Source: Triticum aestivum (lineage: Eukaryota > Streptophyta > Magnoliopsida > Poales > Poaceae). Taken from it: a DNA stretch of 64,000 nt. This document shows, piece after piece, positions 11,742 through 23,026 of this stretch (position 1 is its first letter; every line of letters begins with the position of its first letter). The stretch lies in the NCBI RefSeq assembly GCF_018294505.1, contig NC_057800.1:471994582-472058581 (forward strand), given 5' to 3'. Both the position numbers and the translations under genes were made by a program. The notes below the pieces were generated by a model, which was not told the origin of the DNA, did no database searches, and saw only the letters and a list, made by a program, of their open reading frames with translations.

Positions 11742-14009
11742 CTAGAGTAAATCAAATAGACATCGAATGCCCATAGCTCTAACGTGCCCCTCATGCTTGG
11801 GTTGTGGAAGCGGCTTAGTCAACGGATCCACAACATTTGCATCCGTGTGAATTTTGCATAACTCTACATCACCACTCTTTATGATCGTTCGTATCAGGTG
11901 ATATTTCCGATCTATGTGTCTGACCTTATGGTGATTCCTCGACTTCTTGGCTTGTGCGATGGCACCAGAATTATCACAATAAAGGTCCAACGGTTTTACC
12001 GAGGCTGGGAAAATACCAAGATCTTCCAGAAAGTTCCGGATCCAAACACCTTCCTTTGGAGCTTCACAAGCCGCAATGTATTCGGCTTCTGTAGTAGAAT
12101 CGGCCACCGTATCTTTCTTGGAACTCATCCAGCTCACTGCTCCTCCGTTCATGACGTACATGAATCCGGACTGTGATCGACAATCATCTGTGTCGGTTTG
12201 GAAACTAGCATCGGCGTAACCCCTTACGACAAGCTCTTCCTCACCTCCATAAACTAGGAACATCTCTTTAGTCCTTTCCAGGTACTTCAAAATAGTCTTT
12301 ACCACTGCCCAGTGACTCTCACCTGGGTTGGCCTGGTATCTACTTGTTAGGCTTATTGCAAAAGCAACATCGGGCCGCGTACATATCATGGCATACATGA
12401 TGGATCTGATTGCCGATGCATATGGAATCCTACTCATCCTGCTTCGCTCATCAGATGTCGAAGGACTCTGAGTCTCGCTTAGCCTTATACCATGTGAGAG
12501 TGGCAAGAACCCTTTCTTTGCCTCACTCATGTTGAACCGCTTCAACACTTTATCTATGTACGTGCTCTGGCTTAAGCCGAGCAGCCTCCGTGATCTATCT
12601 CTATAGATCTTAATGCCTAAAATGTACATTGCCTCACCAAGGTCCTTCATCGAAAACTTTCCATTCAATGACTCCTTGACCGAGTTCAGCATCGAAATAT
12701 CATTTCCGATCAGTAGTATGTCATCCACACACAAGATCAAAAACATTATTGAGCTCCCACTTAACTTCTTGTATAAACAAGAGTCCTCTTCGCTTTTGAT
12801 GAAGCCGAAACTAGTGACGACCTCATCAAAATGAATGTTCCATCTCCGAGATGCTTGCCTCAACCCATAAATGGATCTCTTAAGCTTTTATACCTTACTA
12901 GTGCTAGTCGGATCGACAAAACCCTCGGGCTGTATCATATACACGTCCTCGGTTAAATTTCCATGAAGGAAAGCCATCTTGACATCCATCTGCCATATCT
13001 TGTAATCGAAATATGCAGCTATAGCTAGTACGATCCTCACCGACTTCAGCATCGCTACCGGCGAGTAAGTCTCGTCGTAGTCAATTCCTTGAACTTGTCC
13101 ATAACCCTTAGCGACAAGCCGAGCTTTGTGGATCTGAACATTTCCATCCACATCGGTTTTCTTCTTAAATACGCATTTGCAACCAATGGCTGTTACGCCA
13201 GGCGGCGGATCAACCAAGTGCCAGACTTGATTCTCATCCATGGACTTTAACTCGGATCTCATGGCCTCCAGCCATGCCTCGGAATCTGGGCTCACCATCG
13301 CTTCCGCATATGTGGCTGGCTCGTCGCTTTCTAGCAACAATACATCGCGCACTCTGCGCAATCTTTCCGACCTTCGTGGTTCCGGTGCCGCTTCCACTAC
13401 GGGTTCCCTGAGTGACTCCGGTATGATCTCATCACCAGCCGAGCCGTCCCCGAGTGGTCCTCGAATTTCTTCGAGTCGGGCCGTCCTCCCACTGGCCTCC
13501 TGACTGAGAAACTCTTTCTCAAGGAAAACCCTGTTCTCAGCAACAAACACTTTGTTCTCTTCTCGGTTGTAGAAGCTATATCCCAAGGTTTCCCTCGGAT
13601 ATCCCACGAATATGCATTTATCCGACTTGGGTGTAAGCTTGTCTGGCATAAGTTTCTTGACAAATGCTTCACAACCCCAAATCTTTAGAAAAGACAAACT
13701 GGGACTCTTCCCAGTCCACATCTCATGTGGTGTCTTGTCTACGGATTTTGATGGTACCCTGTTAAGTGTGAAAGCTGTAGTTTCTAGAGCGTATCCCCAG
13801 AATGACAAGGGTAAATCTGACCTACTCATCATAGATCGAACCATGTCCAACAAGGTGCGATTCCTCCGTTCCGATACACCATTTCTCTGTGGCGTACCCG
13901 AAGGTGTGAGCTGAGGTACTATACCTCTGCTTTTCAGATGATCATCAAACTCCTGGCTCATGTACTCACCTCCACGATCAGATCGTAGAAGTTTTATAGT
14001 CTTGCCGAG
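11742..14009 (-). pseudogene. pol of Copia C: integrase C-terminal half, RT and RNase H
   Basis: The frame from a TAG at 14007-14009 to the end of the element contains integrase LRSDRGGEY and NGVSERRNRT (second Asp and Glu of DDE), GYPRETLGYSFY, RT motifs MDVKMAFLHG and LCVDDILLIG, and RNase H motifs YADASF, STTEAEYIA and CDNSGAI. It ends at 11742. One TAA at 12885-12887 interrupts the frame between RT motifs, just before KLKRSIYGLRQAS. Apart from that the catalytic motifs look intact. The CVDD form instead of YVDD is common in Copia RTs. Confidence 0.9.
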
Positions 14010-14455
14010 CTAATTCTCCACCTCGTTTTGAAACTCTTTGAACTTTTCAAAAGTCTCTGACTTGTGCCTCATCAAATAGATATATCCATATCTACTCAAA
14101 TCGTTGGTAAAAGTCACGAAGTACTGATAGCCACCTCTGGCAGTTGTGCTCATTGGTCCACACACATCACTGTGTATCAGTTCCAACAGCTCGGATGCCC
14201 TCTCGCAACTCTTTGCAAAAGGATACTTAGTCATCTTGCCAAGCAAGCATGATTCGGATGTCTCGAACGACCCAAAGTCGGTCGAAGTTAGGAGTCCATC
14301 ATCATGGAGCTTCTTCATGCGTTTCAGACTAATGTGTCCAAGCCGGCAATGCCAGAAGTATGTCGGATTTATCTCATTAGGCTTATGCCTCTTGACATTC
14401 AAGTTATCGACCGGTTCCTGTTCTAGATTCAATATAAATAACCCATCAACAATGG
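14010..14455 (-). pseudogene. Integrase N-terminal half of Copia C
   Basis: This part shows the HHCC finger start (WHCRLGHISLKRM) and the first DDE Asp in LIHSDVCGPM. It is out of frame with gag because of a one-base change near 14455 (in the HGYAP / VDGLF region), and it ends in a TAG at 14007-14009. The second Cys pair reads SESCLLGK, so the first Cys of that pair seems lost. Confidence 0.82.
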
Positions 14456-15670
14456 TGCATAACCGTGGAACATACCATTCAAATAAATCGAACAACCATT
14501 GTCCTTTAAATTGAATTCATAACCCTGACTCATCAAGCATGAGGCAGAAATAATGTTCCGACTAAGTGCAGAAATGTAATAGCAATTATTCAATTCCAAA
14601 ATAAATCCAGAAGGAAGCTGGAGCTGCATCGTGCCGACCTCCAACTCAGCAACTCTTGCTTTGTTGTCGACCCTGATGTCAATCTCCCCTTGTGCCACAC
14701 GCCTAGTTCTTACCAGCCCCTGCATCGAGTTGCAAATATGAACAACCGATCCGGTATCAAATACCCAAGAGCTACTAGGTATGTCAGCAAGGTAAATGTC
14801 TATAACATATGCAACAAGTGTACCTTTGCCTGAAGTAGCATTCACGGCATTCTTGCCATGATCTGCAAGCCACTTGCTACAGTTCCTCTTCCAGTGACCA
14901 GTTTCCTTGCAATGATAGCAAATGGACTTTGAGTCCGGTCCAGACTTCGGCGCAGCGGCGGAGGTTACCATCTCCGTGCCCTTTGCCTTAGCCTTCTTCT
15001 TAGACCAACTCTTCTTGAACTTAGCCGATTTCTGCACCATCAACACTTGATGCGTGCCTTTCTTAATATCTTGCTCTGCCACTTTGAGCATCCCATGCAA
15101 TTCAGTGAGCTTCTTATCCATGCCATGCATATGATAGTTCGAGATGAACGTCCCATAGCTGGGCGGAAGAGAACCCAAAACTACAGCAGTAGCCAGCTCA
15201 TCCAAGAGCGGGAAGCCCAACCGATCCAAAGCTTGCACATATCCGATCATCTTGATCACATGCGGGCTCAGTGGATCACCTTCCTTCTGCTTACAATCCA
15301 TCAAGGATTGCCAGACGTTGAACCTTTTGGTCCTAGCATGCACCTGAAACATGCTCTTGAGACTCTCGATCATATCGAAAGCCCCAACGTCTTCGAAATG
15401 CTACTACAAATCGGGCTCCATACAAGCCAGCATGTGGCAGCTGATCTCGTTTGATTCATCAACGAGTTTCTGGTAGGCATTATTGGTTGTGGTACTAGCA
15501 TTATCGGTAGGTTCCTCTGGAAGCGGATCCTCTAGAACATGTTCCTTTTTATCATGCTTGAGAACAATTCTCAAATTTCTATACCAGGTAGTAAAGTTTG
15601 TTCCATTCAGTTTATCCTTTTCCAGAATTGATTTTAATGCAAAGTTGGGTTGAGCAGGTTGTGCCATTGA
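14456..15670 (-). pseudogene. gag and protease of Copia C
   Basis: The likely start is the Met of MAQPAQPNFALKSIL at about 15667. The frame contains the DUF/UBN2-type gag core, a CCHC knuckle CYHCKETGHWKRNC, and the protease active site WVFDTGSVVHIC. Two consecutive TAG codons (about 15401-15406) break gag after the first 90 or so residues. The knuckle would bind genomic RNA, and the protease would cleave the polyprotein. Confidence 0.88.
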
Positions 15671-15703
15671 TCTACAACAGAAAAATATGCAATCACTAAG
15701 CAA

Positions 15704-16808
15704 TGTGTTTATGTAGAGTAATTCTAGCTTTAAATAGAAATACTCCCACTGAAGTCAGCATCCGTCCGCAAACTCTCAGTGATCCAGGATCCGACTAGCA
15801 CATGCGACTAGTGAGCTTTAGCATCACTGCTAGACAACATGCCTATCCGGTAAGCAACTCCTTGCTAATCGTATCTCTATACGACTCCTGTCAGTCGGGT
15901 AGGTATCTCATACCCTGGCTCCTGACCTCTTTTGCCACAAGGCCCAAAACCATTTTGATAGCCTTGTCAAGTTAACCTAATGCAGTGCATGTCTGTGTCC
16001 GACAGGAACCCTTCAGTTCAAGGACACCTAGCAGCATCCCAATTTTATGAGCCCGCTACTAGACGTACTTGACGTGCGAAGGTGCAACATCGGGGATGGC
16101 AATTCGCTTGATATTCATGAGGGATCTTTCTACCATTCTAACATGCATAGAAAACAAGGAATCATAACAATCACAAATAAACACATATTGTGAAATAGTA
16201 TGGCTCCTTCATGGATGTTCTTCCAGGTTGGCTCCGACTCCGATGACCATCTAGGAACTCCATATTGTTTGTCACGCCGGGACGCCAAGCCACCAGCCTG
16301 ATCTCTATTATCCAACTACTACATCTAGTAATGAATGTTACATAGAGTCACAAGTTGACACGCAGGTCGTTATACAATATAATGATAACACTTTGGCTCC
16401 TGCCGGCTGCCAAACATGACACGCAGGCCATGTATAATTTACACACATGCATCACATACACATGAGCCATACTATTCACATCAAACCCTGCAAAATAAAG
16501 TTATGCATAGAATCACATTCTACTAGTTTGAGTGATCGTGTATGAAATACAAGGCGCTATGCACGCGGCGGTCCGATTCGGATTTACGTTTCACTGTTAA
16601 CCCCGATGGCGGATAACCGACCGGTAGGGGTAGATCGTCTCACGACCTCATCGATCCCAATCAACAGAAAACATAGCCACATCGATCCCCATGTGCAGTT
16701 CATCTCATCAACCATGCACACAGCCAATCTTATCAATGACAACAGGTCTCATCTATTGCCAACACATATCTAATATGCATATGATCTGAATCCAAATCCT
16801 ATAGCAGA
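15704..16808 (-). other. Untranslated leader of Copia C
   Basis: About 1.1 kb lies between gag and the primer-binding site with no supportable frame. Copia elements of this group often have a long leader with packaging and dimerisation signals. I cannot locate such signals by eye. Confidence 0.6.
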
Positions 16809-16821
16809 GGCTCTGATACCA
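16809..16821 (-). other. Primer-binding site of Copia C
   Basis: GGCTCTGATACCA is the reverse of TGGTATCAGAGCC, complementary to the 3' end of initiator tRNA-Met. It sits one base from the right LTR and sets the minus orientation. Confidence 0.9.
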
Positions 16822-16822
16822 C

Positions 16823-18245
16823 TGTTGGGATCTATGGAAGTGCATCGACTGCAAATTAAAATTTCCTACACGCAGAACAACAAGAACATGCTACGGGAGA
16901 TGGATCACAGTTTGTTACCACTAGACGCGCAGTGCCGTGCAGCGGAAGATGAGTTGGGGCAGCGCGTCCGCGTGGATCGTCTCCTCCTCGTCCTATCTCC
17001 CTCGTACAACCGGTGGTCGGTTCCCACGTATAGGTTCGCCGGAGCGGCGCAAGTGCACCGCCTCTAACGGTATCCGCGCGTGCAGGAGGAATGTCATGCG
17101 GCGGACTGCTAGGTCCGATCACACAACCGGCGGCGAGTGGGGTGTCTATTCACAACACATGCAAACCCTAGTGACAGCGCAGAAGCGATTAGGTCATGAG
17201 TGTGCCGCACCTCCACTATATATATAGGCGTCCGTCACGGGCTCAACACTTGGGCCTCGCACGGACCCTAAAGCCCATAAGTCTACTCGGCCACAATCCG
17301 AATACAGTTCGGATCACATCCGACTAGTGTCCTCGGATCCGACCTTGTAGGTTCCTTCCCTTAAGCGCGTGACCCCTTAGGTTCAAGTCGGCTTGGTCGC
17401 AGTTCGGATCACCTCCAAACTGCACGGTTGGTAGAGGCCTCTAGCAAGGCATGCCGAACACCAAACAGACTATGAAGCTAGTTAGTGAACCTGTACATCA
17501 CACTTCCATTCCTTTTGCCACACGATATATGCTGTCGAGCTCAAGGGGAGTCTGTCATCCTTGTGCTAGCTCGACCTCTTTCTCGTTCTAGTGATACCGA
17601 CCACAAACCGGATTATCTCATAATCCTTGTCGCATGGCCATGCTTATCTTGGTCGGATCACACGAGGGGCCCAAAGTATATCTCTCCTGGTCGGAGGGGC
17701 AAATCCCATCTTGCTCGACCATGTCTCACAACATGGGTCTAGACAAGCATGAAACCTACCTTTGTAACTACCCAGTTACGGAGCAGCGTTTGGTCGGCCC
17801 AAAGCAAGTCTGTCACTACCCCGAGTACATGCGTCAGCTCAGGTCTTAGGACATAGAACATATGTTGTACTATAGACTCACAAATGACATATCGCTGCGT
17901 CTCATAGTTGGGTCTGTCCGACTTGAACCTTATCTCGACTCAGATCTGACTACGTGGAATCCCACCAGATCCTTCCAAGTCCATATTATCCGGTTAGCAT
18001 CCAATGCTCCATGGCTAGTGAGGCCAAGCCATCAACCGTGTCATATGCTAGTGTAGTTGGCTGCGCGTCCACACAGCCCTTTTGACTAGGGACCTTTTAG
18101 GACGGTCGTCATACAATGCATAGTCCCAGAAACAAGTCACGTACTTGCTGATACACATCATTGATAATGTCCAAGGACTATATTTATTCATAAACACATA
18201 GGAAATATCATCATACATGATTGCCTCTAGGGTATATCTCCAACA
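16823..18245 (-). repeat. 5' LTR of Copia C
   Basis: It runs from TGTTGGGATC to CTCCAACA with a TATATATATA box at 17217-17228, and is followed by the TGAAA duplication. Confidence 0.92.
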
Positions 18246-18923
18246 TGAAATTGCGTCTTCCTCGCGACAGTCCTTGACCTTGTTCATTACAAGGAGGAAT
18301 CTGGCCAAATAGTGATGTACTGTCTCTTGGGGCGCTTGCCTAATGTGGGAAAGATCGTTTGTATCTGGGTGGGTGGGTAGATTTAAGTCCAAACCTTGAC
18401 CCAATCTGTAGTCCCGGGGCAGGGGAGTTTCCGATCTTGGAAGTTCGGGCTCCAGGATGTTGCCCTGCAGGTTCGGTATATGACCTGATTCTGGGTTCAG
18501 GGTTAAGGCAGTGTCCTCCCATGAGCGGGTATCCGGCTCGGAGAGCTTGGGGATCCGGACATAGTTCGTCCTCAGGATAGAGGGAGAATCGCCGCATTGC
18601 TCCTCCACCACCGCTATCTGATGGGTGACCGGCGGAGAGTTAATCTCCCTTTGGTCGGGTTTAAGCCCGATCCGATCGTAGTCCGTAGTGACTCCCACAG
18701 CGGCGATGCGATCCAAGAGCTCGTTCAAAGAGAAGAGCTCCATTGGATCCATCTGCTCGGCAAATTTCAAGCCGATGTGGAGGCTATTTTTGATGACCCG
18801 AGAAGTCATCATCGGCGCAGCGGCCGAGCGGGCGGTCATGACGAAGCCGCCTAATCGGAGAGTTTGGCCTACAACCAGGGCTTCCCCAGAGGTGACGTTG
18901 TCCTTGACAACGAGACGAGCCAT
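18246..18923 (-). pseudogene. gag of element B, N-terminal part
   Basis: The ATG at 18921-18923 lies about 30 bases after the primer-binding site. The 226 codons to the Copia junction include SHIRQAPQETVHHYLARF, matching the C-terminal half of the retrotransposon gag domain, and a preceding acidic stretch. Element D of the same LTR family has a much longer acidic region here, so B seems to have an internal deletion. The frame runs on into the Copia LTR only by chance. Confidence 0.7.
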
Positions 18924-18950
18924 CCTCCTTATGATGATGACACAGTGGAA

Positions 18951-18969
18951 CTCTCAATGAAAGCACCAA
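18951..18969 (-). other. Primer-binding site of element B
   Basis: CTCTCAATGAAAGCACCAA is the reverse of TTGGTGCTTTCATTGAGAG. The identical site follows the LTR of element D at 22895. Confidence 0.8.
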
Positions 18970-19439
18970 TGTAGGTGTCAAAACCGGCGGATCTCGGGTA
19001 GGGGGTCCCGAACTGTGCGTCTAAGGCGGATGGTAACAGGAGGCAGGGGACACGATGTTTACCCAGGTTCGGGCCCTCGATGGAGGTAATACCCTACGTC
19101 CTGCTTGATTGTTCTTGATAATATGAGTAGTACAAGAGTTGATCTACCACGAGATCAGAGAGGCTAAACCCTAGAATCTAGCCTATGGTATGATTGTCTG
19201 TTGTCCTACGGACTAAAACCCTCTGGTTTATATAGACACCGGAGGGGGCTAGGGTTACACAAGGTCGTTTACAAAGGAGGAGATATACATATCTGTATTG
19301 CCTAGCTTTCCTTCCACGCCAAGTAGAGTCCCATCCGGACACGGGACGAAGTCTTCAATCTTGTATCTTCATAATCCAACAGTGCGGTCGAAGGATATAG
19401 TCCGGCTGTCCGGAGACCCCCTAATCTAGGACTCCCTCA
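18970..19439 (-). repeat. 5' LTR of element B
   Basis: It runs TGTAGGTGTCAAAACC...AGGACTCCCTCA and ends at the CATGG duplication (19440-19444). A TTTATATAG box near 19225 is the inverted core promoter. Confidence 0.9.
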
Positions 19440-19605
19440 CATGGCCAACTGGCTTATAATGGCCCTAACTGGCGTACCGCACGCCTGGCTCCTCCATCTG
19501 CCGGAGTCTTCCGTGGCCTCCTGGGAAGAGTTGCGTGATCTCTTCATCACGCGCTTCGGAAGACTAGCACCCCCTGTCGCCGCGGCTCTCCTCGGTGGCT
19601 CTTAG
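19440..19605 (+). pseudogene. gag of element A, central fragment
   Basis: It resumes the frame broken at 1535 and shows NWLIMALTGVPHAWLLHLP and SWEELRDLFITRFG, a standard retrotransposon gag core. A TAG at 19603-19605 ends it. The rest of gag, including any zinc knuckle, is missing, because the protease region starts only about 100 bases later. That implies an internal deletion. Confidence 0.75.
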
Positions 19606-20493
19606 GCGCCTCCCTCGGATCGTCACGCCAAGCCGTTCTTTCGCCAGATCAGTGCCGTATCCACGCGGCAGGGGGCTCCCCTGGGTTGGGCGGCGCCCAA
19701 GGCCAACCCGATCTTCAACTCGGGGGATCACCCAGTCACCACTGTCAGCTCGGGCATGCTTCCGATGCTTTGCACGCCCACCATATACGGTGTAGCCATC
19801 ACCAAGACCCTCATCAATGGTGGCGCCGGCCTTAACGTGCTCTCCGTGGAGGCTTTCAGCCTCCTCCATGTACCACTTGAGCGGCTCCGCCCCAGCAAGC
19901 CTTTTTCTGGGGTCGGTGGCGGCTCCTCCGACCCCCTGGGACAGATCTGTCTCCCCATGACTTTCGGCACACGCGACAACTACCGCACCGAGCTGACCGA
20001 CTTCGACATTGCCTGCATCGGCTTGTCGTACAATGTCATCCTCGGGTACCCGGCGCTGGCCCAGTTCATGGCAGCCACTCATCCTGCCTACAACCTCATG
20101 AAGATGCCAGGAAGCAAGGACGTCCTCACTGTGGTCGGAGACACCAAGGAAGCCGTGACGGCCCTCAAGCTCGCCTTCAGGGCCATGGAGGCAACTCGCC
20201 CAACCGACAAGGCAGTGTCTAGAACCAAGGGGGCTGCACTGACCAAGAAGAAGCAGCTGTTCACTCAGGGTCAAGCCAAGACGAAGCAGATACTGGTCGA
20301 CAAAGACGGGGCCTCTAGCGCCACCTTTACCATAGGCGCCGACCTCACTCCAGATCAAGAAAAAGAGTTAGTGGACTTCTTGCAGGCGAACAGGGAAGTA
20401 TTCTCCTGGGAACCCAAGAAGCTGACTGGGGTCCCGAGAAAAGTGATCGAGCATCATCTGAGGGTGTGCCCCAACGTGCGCCCAATGAAGTAG
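19606..20493 (+). pseudogene. Protease and pre-RT region of element A
   Basis: TLINGGAGLNVLSVEAF corresponds to the active site. Relatives have DGGAGLN, so the catalytic Asp is replaced by Asn here. VILGYPALAQFM and YNLMKMPG follow, then the linker before RT. The open stretch from 19756 ends in a TAG at 20491-20493 just after the VCPNVRPMK segment. The Asp to Asn change alone would inactivate the protease. Confidence 0.8.
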
Positions 20494-21520
20494 AGGGCAA
20501 GGCGGCAATCCATAGAGAAGCAATCCTTCATCGTTCAGGAAACCCGCAAGCTGGAGGCAGCGGGCATCATTCGCGAAGTCTGGTATCCAGAGTGGCTGGC
20601 GAATCCGGTCGTCATGCTCAAGAAAGGAGGGAAGGAGCGCATGTGTGTCGACTTCACCAACCTCAACAAGGCTTGCTCTCAAGACCCGTTCCCGCTGCCG
20701 CGCATCGATCAGATTGTCGCCTCCACCGCCGAGTGCGACCTGCTATGTTTCCTGGATGCGTTCTCAGGCTATCACCATATCAAGATGCAGTGGAAGATGA
20801 GGAGAAAATAGCCTTTTTGACCCCATGCAGGGTGTACTGCTACACTTGCATGCCATTCGGACTGCGCAATGCAGGAGCAACCTTCCAGTGACTAATGCAC
20901 ATCGCCTTGGGGCAGCAGCTCGGGAGAAACGCTGAGGCCTACATCGACGACATTGTGGTGAAGTCTCAGGAGGCAAGATCTCTGATTCAGGACCTGGAGG
21001 AGACCTTCGTGAGCCTGCGCCAGGTGGATCTGCGGCTCAACCTAGATAAGTGTGTGTTCGGTGTCCCTTCGTGCAAGCTGCTGGGCTTCCTCGTGTCTCA
21101 CAGGGGGATCGAGGCCAACCCAGAGAAGGTCAAGGCAATTGAAGACATGAGCCCACCACAAAAACTCAAGGAGATGCATAAGCTAGCAGGCTGTGTTACT
21201 TCATTGGGGCGCTTCATCTCCAAGTTAGGGGAGCGCGCATTGCCGTTCTTTAAGCTAATGAAGAAGAAGGGTCTGTTCAAGTGGACCCCCGAGGCCGACC
21301 TGGCATTTCAAGACCTCAAGAGATACTTGACCAGCCTGCCAGTGATGGTGGCACCTCGTCCTTGCGAGCCCTTGGTACTCTACCTGTCTGCCACACCCCA
21401 CTCCGCCAGCGCGGCGTTGGTGGCCCTCAGGGAGGGGCACGAGGTCGAGGACATGCCAAGTGGAGTCGTCAAGCCGGATGAGGAAGCGCAACACCAAGGA
21501 TATGCTCCTGAGACAGCGGC
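20494..21520 (+). pseudogene. Reverse transcriptase of element A
   Basis: RT motifs are all visible: WLANPVVMLKKGG, RMCVDFTNLNKACSQDPFPL, LCFLDAFSGYH (motif A with its Asp), MPFGLRNAGATFQ, and AYIDDIVV at about 20937-20960, then LGFLVSHRGIEANPEK. A frameshift near 20785 and a TGA at 20889-20891 break the frame. Catalytic residues are otherwise present. Confidence 0.85.
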
Positions 21521-22423
21521 TACCCCGGTAAGTCACCAAGCCCCAGGAGTTGGAAACCCGCAGGAAACACCTCAGTCCCCGGGAGCCAAAAACTCCGTCA
21601 GCTCTATCACCCTTGTTGAGCAACCAGTGTACTTCGTCAGCACGGTCCTGCGAAATGCGAGGGCGCGATACCCCATGCCTCAGAAGCTCTTGCTCACGCT
21701 CCTGGTGGCCTCACGCAAGTTGCACCATTACTTCCAAGGTCACCCCATCAAGGTCGTTTCAGCTTACCCACTGGAGAGAGTGCTCCGAAGCCCCAATGTT
21801 GTGGGAAGGGTCGCCGAATGGAACATCGAGCTGCAAGCCTTCGACCTGGAGTTCAACACAACCAGAGTCATCAAGGGGGCTGCACTCGCCGACTTTGTGG
21901 CAGAATGGACCGACACCTTGGAGCTTGAAGCAGGCGAGAACCGATCCCTCTCGCCAGGAAGTGAAGCACCAGATGGTTGGGTCATGTACTTCGATGGCGT
22001 TTTCGCACGACAGGGCGCGGGAGCTAGAGCCGTGCTCAACTCGCCCACTCAGGACAAGCTTTACTACGCCGTGCAGCTCTGCTTCTAGCGAGGCGAGAAG
22101 GTCTCCAACAACATCGCAGAGTACGAGGGTCTCATCGCCGGCTTCAAAGCGGTGGTGGCCAAGGGAGTGAGGCGCCTCACCGTCAAGGGAGACTTGCAGC
22201 TCCTCGTCAACTTCTCCAACAGGGTGTACGAGCCAAAGGATGAGCACATGGAGGCATACCTCGCGGAGGTGCGTAGAATGGAGAAGCAATTCCTGGGCCT
22301 GGAGCTACAGCATGTGCCACGTGGAACCAACAAAGATGCTGACGACATCGCTAGAAGAGCATCCAAGCGGCAACCCCAAGAGCCTGGCATCTTCGAGCAA
22401 TAGCTCTTCAAGCCTTTGGTAGC
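21521..22423 (+). pseudogene. RNase H of element A, truncated by element D
   Basis: After the connection domain (YFVSTVLRNARARYP) the RNase H shows YFDGVFARQGAGA, NNIAEYEGL, VKGDLQLL and NKDADDIARRA. The second position of FDGS and GDSQ is changed, but the acids remain. TAG codons at 22086-22088 and 22401-22403 interrupt it. The frame stops at 22423 because element D is inserted there. Integrase and the 3' LTR of A must lie beyond the window. Confidence 0.82.
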
Positions 22424-22894
22424 TGAGGGAGTCCTGGATTAGGGGGTACTCGGATAGCCAGACTATATACTTTGGCCGGACTGTTGGACTATGAAGATAC
22501 AAGATTGAAGGTTTCGTCCCGTGTCCGGGTGGGACTCTCCTTTGCGTGGAAGGCAAGCTTGGTGATTCGGATATGTAGATCTCCTTATCTGTAATCGACT
22601 ATGTGTAACCCTAGCCCCCTTCGGTGTCTATATAAACCGGAGGGTTTAGTCCGCAGGACAAGGACAATCATAATCATAGGCTAGCTTCTAGGGTTTAGCC
22701 TCTATGATCTCGTGGTAGATCAACTCTTGTAATACTCATATCATCAAGGTCAATCAAGCAGGAAGTAGGGTATTACCTCCATCGAGAGGGCCCGAACCTG
22801 GGTAAACATTGTGTCCCCCGCCTCCTGTTACCATCAGCCTTAGACGCATAGTTCGGGACCCCCTACCCGAGATCCACCGGTTTTGACACCGACA
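22424..22894 (+). repeat. 5' LTR of element D
   Basis: It runs from TGAGGGAGTC to ACACCGACA. The core promoter CTATATAAA is at 22628-22636. It is the forward counterpart of the element B LTRs. Confidence 0.92.
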
Positions 22895-22913
22895 TTGGTG
22901 CTTTCATTGAGAG
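22895..22913 (+). other. Primer-binding site of element D
   Basis: TTGGTGCTTTCATTGAGAG starts directly at the LTR end, identical to that of element B. Confidence 0.85.
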
Positions 22914-23026
22914 TTCCACTGTGCCGTCACGATAAAGGCTTGATGGCTCCTTCGATCATCAGTAACGATGCGATATAGGGTGAGGTTTTTCTCCCCGGAC
23001 AGATCTTCGTATTTGGCAGCTTCATA

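Larger units (their letters stand above)
10301..18245 (-). mobile_element. Copia LTR retrotransposon C
   Basis: The element is complete, with two LTRs of about 1.42 kb (10301-11727, 16823-18245) and perfect TGAAA duplications at 10296-10300 and 18246-18250. A tRNA-iMet primer-binding site (TGGTATCAGAGCC, reverse strand) abuts the right LTR, so it runs on the minus strand. The domain order gag, protease, integrase, RT, RNase H is the Copia order. By eye the LTRs differ at about 4% of sites, much of it in the first 430 bases. Pol has a frameshift and several stops, so it cannot move by itself. Confidence 0.93.
1536..19439 (-). mobile_element. Gypsy LTR retrotransposon B (Fatima-type), with nested Copia C
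   Basis: The element is bounded by two LTRs of about 470 bases (1536-2007 and 18970-19439) with matched CATGG duplications. The primer-binding site sits next to the right LTR (reverse complement at 18951-18969), so it runs on the minus strand. Order along that strand: gag (18923 down), the Copia C insertion (10301-18245), the rest of gag, protease, RT, RNase H and integrase ending at 5933, then a 3.9 kb 3' region with an oppositely transcribed accessory gene. Without C it would be about 10 kb. The LTRs differ at roughly 20 of 470 positions by eye. The name Fatima is from memory of the LTR start TGAGGGAGTCCTGGATTAGG. Confidence 0.9.
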
